A stretch of 6,281 nt of DNA from Planctomycetaceae bacterium UBA6172 (GTDB lineage: Bacteria; Planctomycetota; Planctomycetia; Pirellulales; Pirellulaceae), in contig DITY01000063.1 of assembly GCA_002422955.1 (NCBI GenBank), positions 4,261 through 10,541 on the forward strand. The letters run 5' to 3'. The translations under genes were made by a program, and so were the position numbers. Positions within the stretch are counted from its first letter, which is position 1; each line of letters begins with the position of its first letter. Below, piece after piece: positions 1 through 6,281 of the stretch. The notes beneath the pieces were generated by a model. It did not search any database and was not told where the DNA came from. It saw only the letters and a list, made by a program, of their open reading frames with translations.

Positions 1-3000
1 CCATCGACGTTGTGGACTTGGCCGGCGAGCAAGGGATAGTCTTGGTTGGCGGGCAACATCGTCAGGTCCACCACCCGCAGGCCGGGGCCGCGGATGCCGA
101 AGGTCCCGATGGCACCGTACTTCGGCGGCGTTTCGGGGGCGAACTCGATCTGCCCGGCGACTTGGGCGGCGCGGGGATACAACGTGCCGACGGCCGTGTC
201 GTGCTCGGATTGCGAAGTCACGATCGGGCCACGGACCAAACCTTGCGCGATCAACCGGTGAAAATAGCCAGACTTGCCGTCGGCATGCGGGATGTTGCTG
301 CAATAGCCCCACAGCGACAGCGCGCCTTGCAGCAACGACAACGAATCGACCGGTCGGGGCAACGGGACCGAGCCTGGGGCGCCGGCGATGGCGGCGGAGG
401 TCACGATGCAGCCGAAGCTATGCCCCGCCAAATGAAAGCGAACGTCCCGCGTCCCGACCGCCCGTTGCATCGCCGCCAAGAAAGGGTGAATCGCCTGTTC
501 GCCGATCAGTCGCGCCCGATCCTTCATCTTCCAGAACGACATCATCCGGAGCGGGGCCAGCAACGAGTCGCGAATCCTGGAACCGAGTCCGAAGGCGACC
601 GCATCCGTCTCGACCGGATGATCGCGGAAGGTCTGATAGATCCCATCAGGATCGAAGGCGTCCCAATCGGCGCCGGGAGCCCCCGCGATCCCGGACTTGG
701 GAAGCGCTACAGCGGCATCGAGTTCTCGATAGGCCGCCAGCAGGTCGTCGGGAAGGTGGTCCGGTCCGTAGGCCGAGGCAACCGAGTCCCGCTCGACCGC
801 GGCCAACACGTTCCCGATCGCCGCGCGGACCCGCGGCGTGTCCCCCAGCGATTCGGCATAGTCATCGACCAGCCGAGCGGTTGTCGCGGCGGCCTCGATC
901 CCGAACGAGGGGCTCGCGCCGAGCTGCTCGTCGCCCCAAGGTTCGCTCGGCCAGTGAATCCCGATCAACAGCGGTCGGAAGCCGGGGCGTTGTTGACGGA
1001 TCGCGCGGAGATCGGCTTCGCAGCCTGCCATCGCCTTTAGCCAGCCCTGATACTGCTCGCGCGCCGCACGTACGTCGCCGCGCCAGCCGTGACTGAACAG
1101 CACGACGTCGGTGATCGGCTGGCTTTGCAGTTCGCTGAGGATCTGCTTGCTGGTCAGCCCTCCTGGCTGGTCGGAGCGTTCCTTACCGGCCGCGTCAAAG
1201 GCGAGCAGGTGATAACTCAGGTCAGTGCCGGAAGCACTTTCGCTGACCAGCGAGGCTGGGGGCGGCGCGGCGGCAGCAACGCCGCCCAATGACAGCGTGA
1301 TCGTGAGCGGAATGGAGATCGTTTGCGATTCGCCTGAAGCCAGCGTCGCGGTTTGCAGGGACAACGTCGCCCCCGCTTCGGCCGGGCCGATCGTGACCGT
1401 CGACTGCCTGCCGACCTCGCCGCTCGCTTGGTTGGCGGGTTTGTCAGCGGGGTTGGGCGTGGGCCTCGCGGCGGGCGGCGTGTACAGCCCGATCGGATTG
1501 GACGGCAACGCGGTTCCGGTCGGAACGATCGACTGGACCAATTGGTCGCGCAGCCGCTGGGCGACGGCGGAATCGAGCGACGCGGCGCGGACGAACGCGA
1601 GGATCCGACTGATTCGAACCCCTTCATTCGCGATCCAGTCGATCCGCTGTTCACCCATTTCGCGGCTCCAAATGCCACCGTCACGGGTCAGGATTTGGCC
1701 GGCCGAATTCTTTCGCGGGACGCCGCTGTGATGCAGCGCCACCAATTGCCACTGGTCGTTGAACACCGGCGCCCCGGATGAGCCCGGTTCGGTATCGGCC
1801 TCGTAGTGGATGAAATCGTCCAGGATATCGGTGACGACGTTGTCACGGAGGGCGACTTGCTTGGTGCGTCCGCCCGGATGCTGAATGATGTTGACCCGCT
1901 CTTCGATCAAGATGGGTTCGTCGCCTGCGAAGATCGGGATCCAGCCGAATTCGCTCAGCGGCGAACCGTCGGCCGCGAGCGGCTCGATGGCAACGACGGT
2001 GAAGTCGAGCCGAGCGTCGGTGAGAAAAAACTCTTGCGGCCGCAGCGCGAAGGTCAGCTCGGGTTGGACCGTGCCTCCGAGCGGTCGGTGGTAGTTGAAC
2101 TGCGCGAGGCTCGCGGTGCTCGCGGCGATATCTTTCAGCACATGATTGTTCGTCAGCAACAGGCGGGGCGAGATCAGAAAACCGGTCCCGAATCCCCGGT
2201 CGGCACCGGAGGCGGCGCGGATGTGGATCCTGGCGATCGGTCGGGCGGCCCGCGCCCCCGCTTCGAGGAAGTGCGGCGCGTCGACCATGTCGTTGCTGCC
2301 CAGCACCCGCTCCAACCAATCCTCCGTTTCCGGCGCCGCTCCACTGAGGCCGCGCGGACGGGCGTCACCCAGCGGCCGGAACGACGGTACGGGGCTCAGC
2401 AGTTCGTCCAGGTCGAGATCGGGGATTCCGAATTGCTGCAAACGGAGGCGAATCCGATCCGGGTCGTTCTTCTGGACCAAGGGGGACGCGTTATCGGGCA
2501 TGCCGCGGGTGCTGAAGCTGGGGGCCTCCGTTTCACGACTGGAGAACCGCGTTTCGGTATCGCTGATCTGCCGCAGCCAATCGATATCGTCGTCGGGTCG
2601 GTTCATCGTCTGCTCGCTCGGTTCGGAGTGGACGGGAGTCGCGGGTGGGGCGTCTTTTGCCGCGGGATCCTGCGCCGCAGCGTCGAAGTTGGCCGGGCTG
2701 TTTGCGGCCGGGGTTACGGCGGGTGTCGGTTCCGACGCGGCGGGCACTCCGACAGCAGGCTCGGACACCAGCGTGGCCAAGGGACGAGCGGCGGTGGTCA
2801 GTGCCGGTCGCGCCGCGGTTTCGTCGTCTTCGAGCAACGGCAAGCGGGCCGCGGGGTCGCCGAGCACCACGTAGCTGCGGGCGTCGTTGTGCGCGGTCCA
2901 GATGCTAGCCAAGTAGGGGGCATCAAGTTGGGCGCCGAAATCGAGATCCTCCAGGTAGCCCGACAACTCGGTGGCCAGCGCCGCGTAGCGACCGTTGAAG

Positions 3001-4277
3001 AAATCGAGTGCCGTGCCGATCCGTTCGCCACGCATCAGTTGGATCAGCGCCGATTCGAAAGATTGCGTCTGGCTGGCCAAGCGGCTCCAGCTGAACGAAT
3101 AGCCCCACGCCCGCTCGACATGCCCGATGACAGCCAAAGCGCCGCCTCGAGGGTGCCCGAGCATTCGGCAGGGGAGCTGCGACAGGAAAGCGTGAGGGGC
3201 GATCGGCGTGGGACTGGAATAAGCCTGTTTTGAAAAGTCATCCCGCTCGGGCGTCCCGGCGCCGTAGCAGGCGAAGTGGAACGCGATCAGTCCGGCTAGG
3301 GAGGCGTCGGAGGAGACGTCCTCCGCCGCGAAGTAGTGATCGTGCGGGATCGGGCCGCGCCAAGCTTGAGGGCCGGGCCAATCCTGGCAGAGCAGCGCGC
3401 CTTGGTGCGGCAGTTGCCGAGCATCACCCAGCGGAAAGCCCATCCCGTGACTGGCGGTGAACAACAAGCTCGGCGTGTCGTCCCCGCCCAGGACCTCGGC
3501 CAAACGTCCCTTCGTCGCCTGCTCCGCCACGACCGATTCGATCGCCCACGACGGCAGGGAATACTCGCTCAATTTTTCCGGCAATTGTCGGGCCAGCGGG
3601 CCGACCAGCTGCGAACTGCTGAGGTTGGTCGCGCGATCACCCGGGTTCTGAACACCGAACAGGACCGCGCGGCGCGGCAGTCGTACCTGACGTTGCTCGG
3701 CCGCGATCAGGCTGCGGGCGTAGCTGGTGTATTCCTCAAGCGTATCGAAGGCGATCCGGCCGACGGCATATTGAACATCGAGCTGATATTGGAAGCGAAA
3801 GGGGATCTGAGTCGGCGAACCGACGAGCAGCAGATAGTAAGGAACGCCACGGTCAGGGTCGGCCGGCTGGGATGCATCGACTCCGTGACGGCCGAGAAAC
3901 TTGCGTGCCGATTCGTTCGGACGAAACCCATCGGCACCGGAGAATTCGCGATACCGCCCCTCCTTTTTGAGCGTCGCTTGCCCGCGGCGAAACGCGAGCA
4001 ACTCGCCGATCGCCTCGCGGATCGCCGGGTCGACGTCGTGCGCGAAGATCACGCCCCAACCGGTTTCCGACAGATCGGAGGTGTCGATTCCCGCAGCCGC
4101 GCCGAAGACTTCGCGAGCGGCTTCGTGGCAGCGGGTCGCGAGATCCCGCTGCAATTGCGGGTCGATCTGCTCGCCCCGCGCCATCGCCGCCAATTGATCG
4201 GTCGACAGCGGGGGCGTCAGGTAGGCACCTGAAGCGCCATCAATTCCGTTGAAGTAGCACCACGGATCAGCGTCCAT
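1..4277 (-). CDS. Giant fusion: caspase-like (C25-type) peptidase, V8/trypsin-like serine protease, alpha/beta-hydrolase (3' end outside window)
   Basis: The frame stays open for 1425 codons from ATG at 4277 and has no stop before the window edge, so the C-terminus is missing. An in-frame TAG at 4322-4320 limits how far upstream the start can lie. ATG 4277 is preferred over TTG 4298 because the protein then opens MDADPWCYFNGIDG without odd leader residues. No strong Shine-Dalgarno is visible (only a GGGA upstream). Order: N-terminal region 1-139; caspase-fold domain about 140-480; Pro/Ala-rich linker about 487-557; connecting region 558-680; trypsin-like domain about 680-880; Pro-rich linker about 918-957; short beta-rich stretch about 958-1000; alpha/beta-hydrolase about 1020-1425+. 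There is no signal peptide or transmembrane segment, so a cytoplasmic location is inferred. Large overlapping plus-strand frames are shadows: every recognisable motif lies in this frame. Domain calls are solid; the substrates and the biological role are unknown. A defence or cell-death effector is a hypothesis. Confidence 0.93.
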   Translation of the reverse strand, partial: MDADPWCYFNGIDGASGAYLTPPLSTDQLAAMARGEQIDPQLQRDLATRCHEAAREVFGAAAGIDTSDLSETGWGVIFAHDVDPAIREAIGELLAFRRGQATLKKEGRYREFSGADGFRPNESARKFLGRHGVDASQPADPDRGVPYYLLLVGSPTQIPFRFQYQLDVQYAVGRIAFDTLEEYTSYARSLIAAEQRQVRLPRRAVLFGVQNPGDRATNLSSSQLVGPLARQLPEKLSEYSLPSWAIESVVAEQATKGRLAEVLGGDDTPSLLFTASHGMGFPLGDARQLPHQGALLCQDWPGPQAWRGPIPHDHYFAAEDVSSDASLAGLIAFHFACYGAGTPERDDFSKQAYSSPTPIAPHAFLSQLPCRMLGHPRGGALAVIGHVERAWGYSFSWSRLASQTQSFESALIQLMRGERIGTALDFFNGRYAALATELSGYLEDLDFGAQLDAPYLASIWTAHNDARSYVVLGDPAARLPLLEDDETAARPALTTAARPLATLVSEPAVGVPAASEPTPAVTPAANSPANFDAAAQDPAAKDAPPATPVHSEPSEQTMNRPDDDIDWLRQISDTETRFSSRETEAPSFSTRGMPDNASPLVQKNDPDRIRLRLQQFGIPDLDLDELLSPVPSFRPLGDARPRGLSGAAPETEDWLERVLGSNDMVDAPHFLEAGARAARPIARIHIRAASGADRGFGTGFLISPRLLLTNNHVLKDIAASTASLAQFNYHRPLGGTVQPELTFALRPQEFFLTDARLDFTVVAIEPLAADGSPLSEFGWIPIFAGDEPILIEERVNIIQHPGGRTKQVALRDNVVTDILDDFIHYEADTEPGSSGAPVFNDQWQLVALHHSGVPRKNSAGQILTRDGGIWSREMGEQRIDWIANEGVRISRILAFVRAASLDSAVAQRLRDQLVQSIVPTGTALPSNPIGLYTPPAARPTPNPADKPANQASGEVGRQSTVTIGPAEAGATLSLQTATLASGESQTISIPLTITLSLGGVAAAAPPPASLVSESASGTDLSYHLLAFDAAGKERSDQPGGLTSKQILSELQSQPITDVVLFSHGWRGDVRAAREQYQGWLKAMAGCEADLRAIRQQRPGFRPLLIGIHWPSEPWGDEQLGASPSFGIEAAATTARLVDDYAESLGDTPRVRAAIGNVLAAVERDSVASAYGPDHLPDDLLAAYRELDAAVALPKSGIAGAPGADWDAFDPDGIYQTFRDHPVETDAVAFGLGSRIRDSLLAPLRMMSFWKMKDRARLIGEQAIHPFLAAMQRAVGTRDVRFHLAGHSFGCIVTSAAIAGAPGSVPLPRPVDSLSLLQGALSLWGYCSNIPHADGKSGYFHRLIAQGLVRGPIVTSQSEHDTAVGTLYPRAAQVAGQIEFAPETPPKYGAIGTFGIRGPGLRVVDLTMLPANQDYPLLAGQVHNVD
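3..1220 (-). other. Alpha/beta-hydrolase (lipase/esterase-like) domain within the fusion protein
   Basis: Residues about 1020 to the window edge. The first core strand and oxyanion loop read VVLFSHGWRGD, with His1063 in SHGW. The nucleophile elbow is LAGHSFGCI, with Ser1287 in GHSFG. A candidate acid is Asp1360 in SEHDTAVGTLYP, and a candidate catalytic His1422 sits in QVHNVDG at the very end, so most of the fold appears to be inside the window. About 220 residues lie between the oxyanion loop and the nucleophile, longer than in a minimal hydrolase, suggesting a large insertion or lid. Lipase, esterase and peptidase activity cannot be told apart from sequence; the Asp and His assignments are less certain than the Ser. 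Confidence 0.85.
1638..2240 (-). other. V8/trypsin-like serine protease domain within the fusion protein
   Basis: Residues about 680-880. The triad is visible: His712 in LLLTNNHVL, preceded by GFGTGFLIS; Asp758 in LDFTVVAIEP; and Ser834 in TEPGSSGAPVFND, the GxSGxP nucleophile motif. The C-terminal LVALHHSG is the usual substrate-pocket strand. Spacing of 46 and 76 residues is normal for S1B/V8-like proteases. The following NEGVRISRI and a helical stretch to about residue 916 also commonly follow this type of bacterial trypsin. No secretion signal precedes it, so it probably acts inside the cell, unlike classical V8 exoenzymes. The segment EDWLERVLGSNDM (from residue 652) just before it looks like a conserved lead-in module rather than random linker. 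Confidence 0.92.
2838..3860 (-). other. Caspase-fold peptidase domain (C25/gingipain-like, clan CD) within the fusion protein
   Basis: Residues about 140-480. The strand YYLLLVGSP (147-155) followed by DVQYAVGRIAFDT (167-179) matches the usual C25-type order of a 'LLVGD'-like strand and then a 'D..yGRi' segment. The candidate catalytic dyad is His277 in TASHGMG and Cys337 in FHFACYGAG, 60 residues apart, each after a hydrophobic beta strand as in clan CD enzymes (caspases, gingipains, CHAT). The domain ends in YVVLGDPAARLP (469-480), like the 'GDP' ending of C25 and CHAT proteins. C25-type is favoured over CHAT because of the GRI segment and because there are no TPR repeats, but the two families are hard to separate by eye. 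Substrate specificity cannot be read from the sequence. Confidence 0.85.
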
Positions 4278-4339
4278 CAGGGCGTCCCGATTTGGCAAAG
4301 AGGATTCGAATGAGCGTGACTAGCAGCGTCGGTTGCTCA

Positions 4340-4370
4340 TGCTAGCACCACGCCGCGGGCGATGCGTCAA
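4340..4370 (-). promoter_or_regulatory. Candidate promoter of the fusion-protease gene
   Basis: On the minus strand, TTGACG (4370-4365) is followed after 17 bases by TGCTAG (4345-4340 side of the palindrome TGCTAGCA, 4347-4340). The -35 hexamer matches the sigma70 consensus 5 of 6. The -10 match is poor by E. coli standards, but the same TTG..., 16-17 base, TGCTAGCA arrangement recurs at 6239-6268. It would give a leader of roughly 55-60 bases before ATG 4277. Tentative. Confidence 0.35.
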
Positions 4371-4415
4371 ACTATCGCAAAAAGTTTGGCGGTGGTCGCG
4401 AACGCCCCGGGTGCG

Positions 4416-4446
4416 GCGCACCACCGTGGTCGCAGCGCACCACCGT
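4416..4446. repeat. 12-bp direct repeat, 19-bp period
   Basis: GCGCACCACCGT occurs at 4416-4427 and again at 4435-4446. An inverted copy of its core, CGGTGGT, lies at 4390-4396. The spacing of about two helical turns would suit a dimeric binding site, but no known operator matches; chance or local duplication is possible. Confidence 0.5.
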
Positions 4447-4679
4447 CGCCTGCCCGTTCGCATCGACGCACACCCAGCGGCGGGAGCTGAGAGTCAACGG
4501 CCGGCAAAATCGTCAGCATCGGCCTGATCGGTAGAGCCCGCGTTTCCTTCCCGCCCACGCCAGGTAAACAGGTCATGAAGGGGGGGCAAAACGCCGACTT
4601 TAAGAATTGCTAACCAGCCCATTCGCCGCGGGACTGGTGCAACTCGCAATACGCGAGCCCAGTGGGCAATTGAGCATCG

Positions 4680-4723
4680 TCGGCGATATCCGCCGAATAG
4701 GATATTTGGGTAAAATAATCCTA
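4680..4723. promoter_or_regulatory. Two adjacent inverted repeats upstream of the exported-protein gene
   Basis: The first dyad has arms TCGGCG (4680-4685) and CGCCGA (4691-4696) with a 5-base spacer. The second has arms TAGGAT (4698-4703) and ATCCTA (4718-4723) with a 14-base spacer that contains a -10-like TAAAAT (4711-4716). They lie about 125-170 bases before ATG 4848. The arrangement fits an operator over a promoter, but no good -35 box stands at the right distance, so the call is tentative. Confidence 0.35.
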
Positions 4724-4847
4724 AATTGCTTTCAAAATTTCACATCGGCCCCCCGCTTCAAATTAGAATTGCGCGAAGGGTTCGGTTGTGCTGACGATGG
4801 ACCAACTCCTCTTAAATCGATGATTCGCGTTCTGGCGAGACTTGAAA

Positions 4848-6080
4848 ATGTCATTCAAACCTAGTGTTCTGGCGATAGCACTGGCGGTCGCAATGTCGTC
4901 GCCTGGGCTGCTTTTAACTCTGCTCAAGGCGCAAGAATTCCAGGTAATTCCGGCTGGTCAGGCGGTTCCGATCGCGTCGGCGGACGCGCTCCCGAGCGTG
5001 CTGATGGACCAAGCGACGGTCTACGCCAGCCAAGCCAGCCAACTGGTGGAGTTGCAACTGACCGGCTTGACCGCGTCGGCGGAAGGCGTCGTGGGCCAAA
5101 CCGTCGTGCTGTTGGTCAATCCTGAGGGCGTGACGACCCGCGTTGTAGCCGATTCCACCGGCAAGGTCGTTTTTGACGCGACCCCGGGCCTGCACGCCGC
5201 GTTTGTACTTAGCCGTTCGGGCCATGCGGCGATCCCGTTCGTTGTCCGCGGGACGGCGACGCCGCTCGCGGGGACCGCTCCGCCCGTGATAACGATTCCG
5301 GCATTTGATCTCGCGATCGGCGACGTCAACCGCGCCGCGAACTCGTTTCTGCCCCCGTTCGCCGACTCGACCTGGGCTGAAAGCCTGAATCGCCCGTTGA
5401 TCGAGAGCGGCAAGGTCATCCCGACACAGTTGTATCGCGTCAGCCTGTCGGCGGATGGGACAATGGAAGGGCAGATGTTCCCGCTAACCGTTCCCGAGAT
5501 TTTTGCCAGGAAGGTCGGCGGCACGAACGTGCTGTTTCACCAAGACGGCAAGATCATCGCTCGGTCGATCACGGACGCCCAAGGCCGGTTTTACGTCAAG
5601 AACCTCAAGCCCGGTGTCTATGGCCTGATCGCGGCGGGCGCGGTCGGATATGCCGCCTTCGGGTTCGAAGCGGTCTCCGGCCCGGCCGACGCTGGCCTGA
5701 ATGCTTCGCTGTCCAACGGCTCGCAAACACTCGTTTCCTTCACCAAGAGCCTGACGGCGGCCGAGACCTTGGTCGCGGCAGTTTCCGAAGGGACGATTCT
5801 GCCCGTCTCGCCGATCCCGCCCGGGTTGATTCCTGGCGAGGTGTTTGGTGGCGAGTTTGAAGAGTGCGACACCTGCGGTGAATTGGTGGACGACTGCTGT
5901 GACCCCTGCGGCGGCTGCGGCGCCCCCAGTTGTGGCGGCGGTGGATTTGCCGGCGGTGGAGGCGGAGGTGGTGGTGGATTCGGTGGTGGCGGACTGCTCC
6001 CGCTCGCCGCGTTGATCCCGCTGTTGTTCATCCCCGATGACGATGATCCGCCGGTCCCGATGACCGTCGCTTCACCCTGA
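4848..6080 (+). CDS. Exported protein with carboxypeptidase-regulatory-like domain, Cys cluster and Gly-rich hydrophobic C-terminus
   Basis: ATG 4848 gives 410 residues; an in-frame TTG at 4842 would add only two residues. Neither has a clear ribosome binding site. Residues 1-28 look like a signal peptide: Lys4, then a hydrophobic core around 7-26, with likely cleavage after LKA (28). Residues about 30-225 are Ala/Val/Thr-rich, probably beta-strand, and unrecognised. Residues about 225-275 (NVLFHQDGKIIARS, then TDAQGRFYVKNLKPGVYGL) resemble a carboxypeptidase-regulatory or SdrD-B-like beta-sandwich, normally an adhesive or structural module. All seven mature cysteines fall in residues 340-362. 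A Gly-rich run (363-382) follows, then a hydrophobic stretch (383-395) and a DDDD-containing tail. The protein is probably surface, periplasmic or membrane-anchored. Its function is unknown; a structural role in the cell envelope is inference. A hairpin terminator follows. Confidence 0.92.
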   Translation: MSFKPSVLAIALAVAMSSPGLLLTLLKAQEFQVIPAGQAVPIASADALPSVLMDQATVYASQASQLVELQLTGLTASAEGVVGQTVVLLVNPEGVTTRVVADSTGKVVFDATPGLHAAFVLSRSGHAAIPFVVRGTATPLAGTAPPVITIPAFDLAIGDVNRAANSFLPPFADSTWAESLNRPLIESGKVIPTQLYRVSLSADGTMEGQMFPLTVPEIFARKVGGTNVLFHQDGKIIARSITDAQGRFYVKNLKPGVYGLIAAGAVGYAAFGFEAVSGPADAGLNASLSNGSQTLVSFTKSLTAAETLVAAVSEGTILPVSPIPPGLIPGEVFGGEFEECDTCGELVDDCCDPCGGCGAPSCGGGGFAGGGGGGGGGFGGGGLLPLAALIPLLFIPDDDDPPVPMTVASP

Positions 6081-6095
6081 CCACCGGCTTGTCAG

Positions 6096-6109
6096 CCCGC
6101 GGCCGCGGG
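6096..6109. repeat. 14-bp perfect GC palindrome
   Basis: CCCGCGGCCGCGGG lies 15 bases after the stop codon of the exported-protein gene. It could fold as a small stem in the 3' untranslated RNA, but no T-run follows, so it is not itself a terminator. Confidence 0.4.
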
Positions 6110-6171
6110 TCCCGGTTGACCTCGATCGGAAGCGGGTTGGTGCGAGGTGGTTTACGGTCCCTATCCGTTTT

Positions 6172-6230
6172 AAAATCCGCATGGTCCGCCGACTCGGTTC
6201 GGCCGATCATGCGGATTTTTCCGTTTTTTT
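6172..6230 (+). terminator. Rho-independent terminator after the exported-protein gene
   Basis: The arms AAAATCCGCATG (6172-6183) and CATGCGGATTTT (6208-6219) pair perfectly over 12 bp. The 24-base apical part contains a second 5-bp stem, GCCGA (6188-6192) with TCGGC (6199-6203). T-runs follow at 6216-6220 and 6224-6230, with another at 6236-6240. It starts 91 bases after the stop codon. The A-run at the left arm means it could also stop transcription arriving from the right on the minus strand, less efficiently. Confidence 0.88.
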
Positions 6231-6238
6231 ATCGATTT

Positions 6239-6268
6239 TTGCGAGCCAGCTGTTTCCTGATGCTAGCA
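6239..6268 (+). promoter_or_regulatory. Candidate promoter for a gene to the right of the window
   Basis: TTGCGA (6239-6244) is followed after 16 bases by the palindrome TGCTAGCA (6261-6268). The layout is nearly the same as in the candidate promoter of the fusion gene. It sits directly after the terminator T-runs, where a new transcription unit would be expected to begin. The downstream gene is not in the window, so its existence and orientation are assumed. Confidence 0.3.
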
Positions 6269-6281
6269 GTCCTGTATCCTA

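Larger units (their letters stand above)
4278..4847. other. Divergent intergenic region, about 570 bp, no supported gene
   Basis: This stretch separates the starts of two divergent genes. Open frames inside it are short and carry no recognisable domain. It contains a candidate promoter for the minus-strand gene, a 12-bp direct repeat, a run of seven G (4580-4586), and an AT-richer patch around 4690-4770 with two inverted repeats. This patch is the most likely place for control of the plus-strand gene. No tRNA, riboswitch or small RNA gene is recognisable. Confidence 0.7.

Noticed and set aside
12..1040. 342-codon open frame on the plus strand
   Set aside because: It is antisense to the alpha/beta-hydrolase domain; its composition (Arg, Gly, Asp, Gln) is that of a shadow frame, and the opposite strand carries GHSFG and SHGW motifs.
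1806..3233. 475-codon open frame on the plus strand
   Set aside because: It is antisense to the caspase/trypsin part of the fusion gene, is Arg/Gly-rich with no recognisable domain, and is a typical by-product of GC-rich codon use on the other strand.
3336..4232. 298-codon open frame on the plus strand
   Set aside because: It is antisense to the N-terminal and caspase-like region, with no domain signal of its own.
4580..4586. Run of seven G as possible G-quadruplex
   Set aside because: There are no three further G-tracts nearby, so no intramolecular quadruplex can be supported.
4607..4864. Small 85-codon frame starting at TTG and overlapping the start of the exported-protein gene
   Set aside because: No ribosome binding site, no recognisable features, and it crosses the candidate regulatory dyads and the next gene's start in another frame.
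5618..6031. Pro-rich open frame on the minus strand
   Set aside because: The poly-proline is simply the complement of the glycine-rich stretch of the exported-protein gene.
1..6281. CRISPR array, insertion sequence, tRNA or rRNA
   Set aside because: No regularly spaced repeats, no transposase motifs with terminal inverted repeats, and no tRNA or rRNA signatures were seen on either strand.

Overview
The window reads as GC-rich bacterial chromosome, most likely from a planctomycete (Planctomycetota, Pirellulales-like). That assignment is inference. It rests on a very large multidomain enzyme and an exported Cys/Gly-rich protein ending in a hydrophobic stretch plus an Asp-run tail, and there is no rRNA or other phylogenetic marker to confirm it.

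Layout: (1) Positions 4277 down to 1, minus strand, form one uninterrupted reading frame of at least 1425 codons that leaves the window without a stop. It encodes a three-enzyme fusion: an N-terminal caspase-fold (C25/gingipain-like, clan CD) peptidase, a V8/trypsin-like serine protease, and a C-terminal alpha/beta-hydrolase. All candidate catalytic residues are present, and the domains are joined by Pro/Ala-rich linkers. (2) Positions 4278-4847 are a divergent non-coding region of about 570 bp. It holds a candidate promoter for the fusion gene, a short direct repeat, and two adjacent inverted repeats in an AT-richer patch before the next gene. (3) Positions 4848-6080, plus strand, encode an exported protein with a carboxypeptidase-regulatory-like beta domain, a seven-cysteine cluster, a glycine-rich run and a hydrophobic/acidic C-terminus. 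(4) Positions 6081-6281 carry a strong hairpin terminator and a candidate promoter for a gene beyond the window.

The fusion lacks a signal peptide and transmembrane segments in the visible part, so it is probably cytoplasmic. Two proteases of different catalytic class plus a putative lipase/esterase on one chain resemble effector enzymes of bacterial conflict or programmed-cell-death systems, but no sensor, NTPase or nucleic-acid-binding domain is visible here. The exported protein is transcribed divergently, and no functional link between the two genes can be shown from this window.
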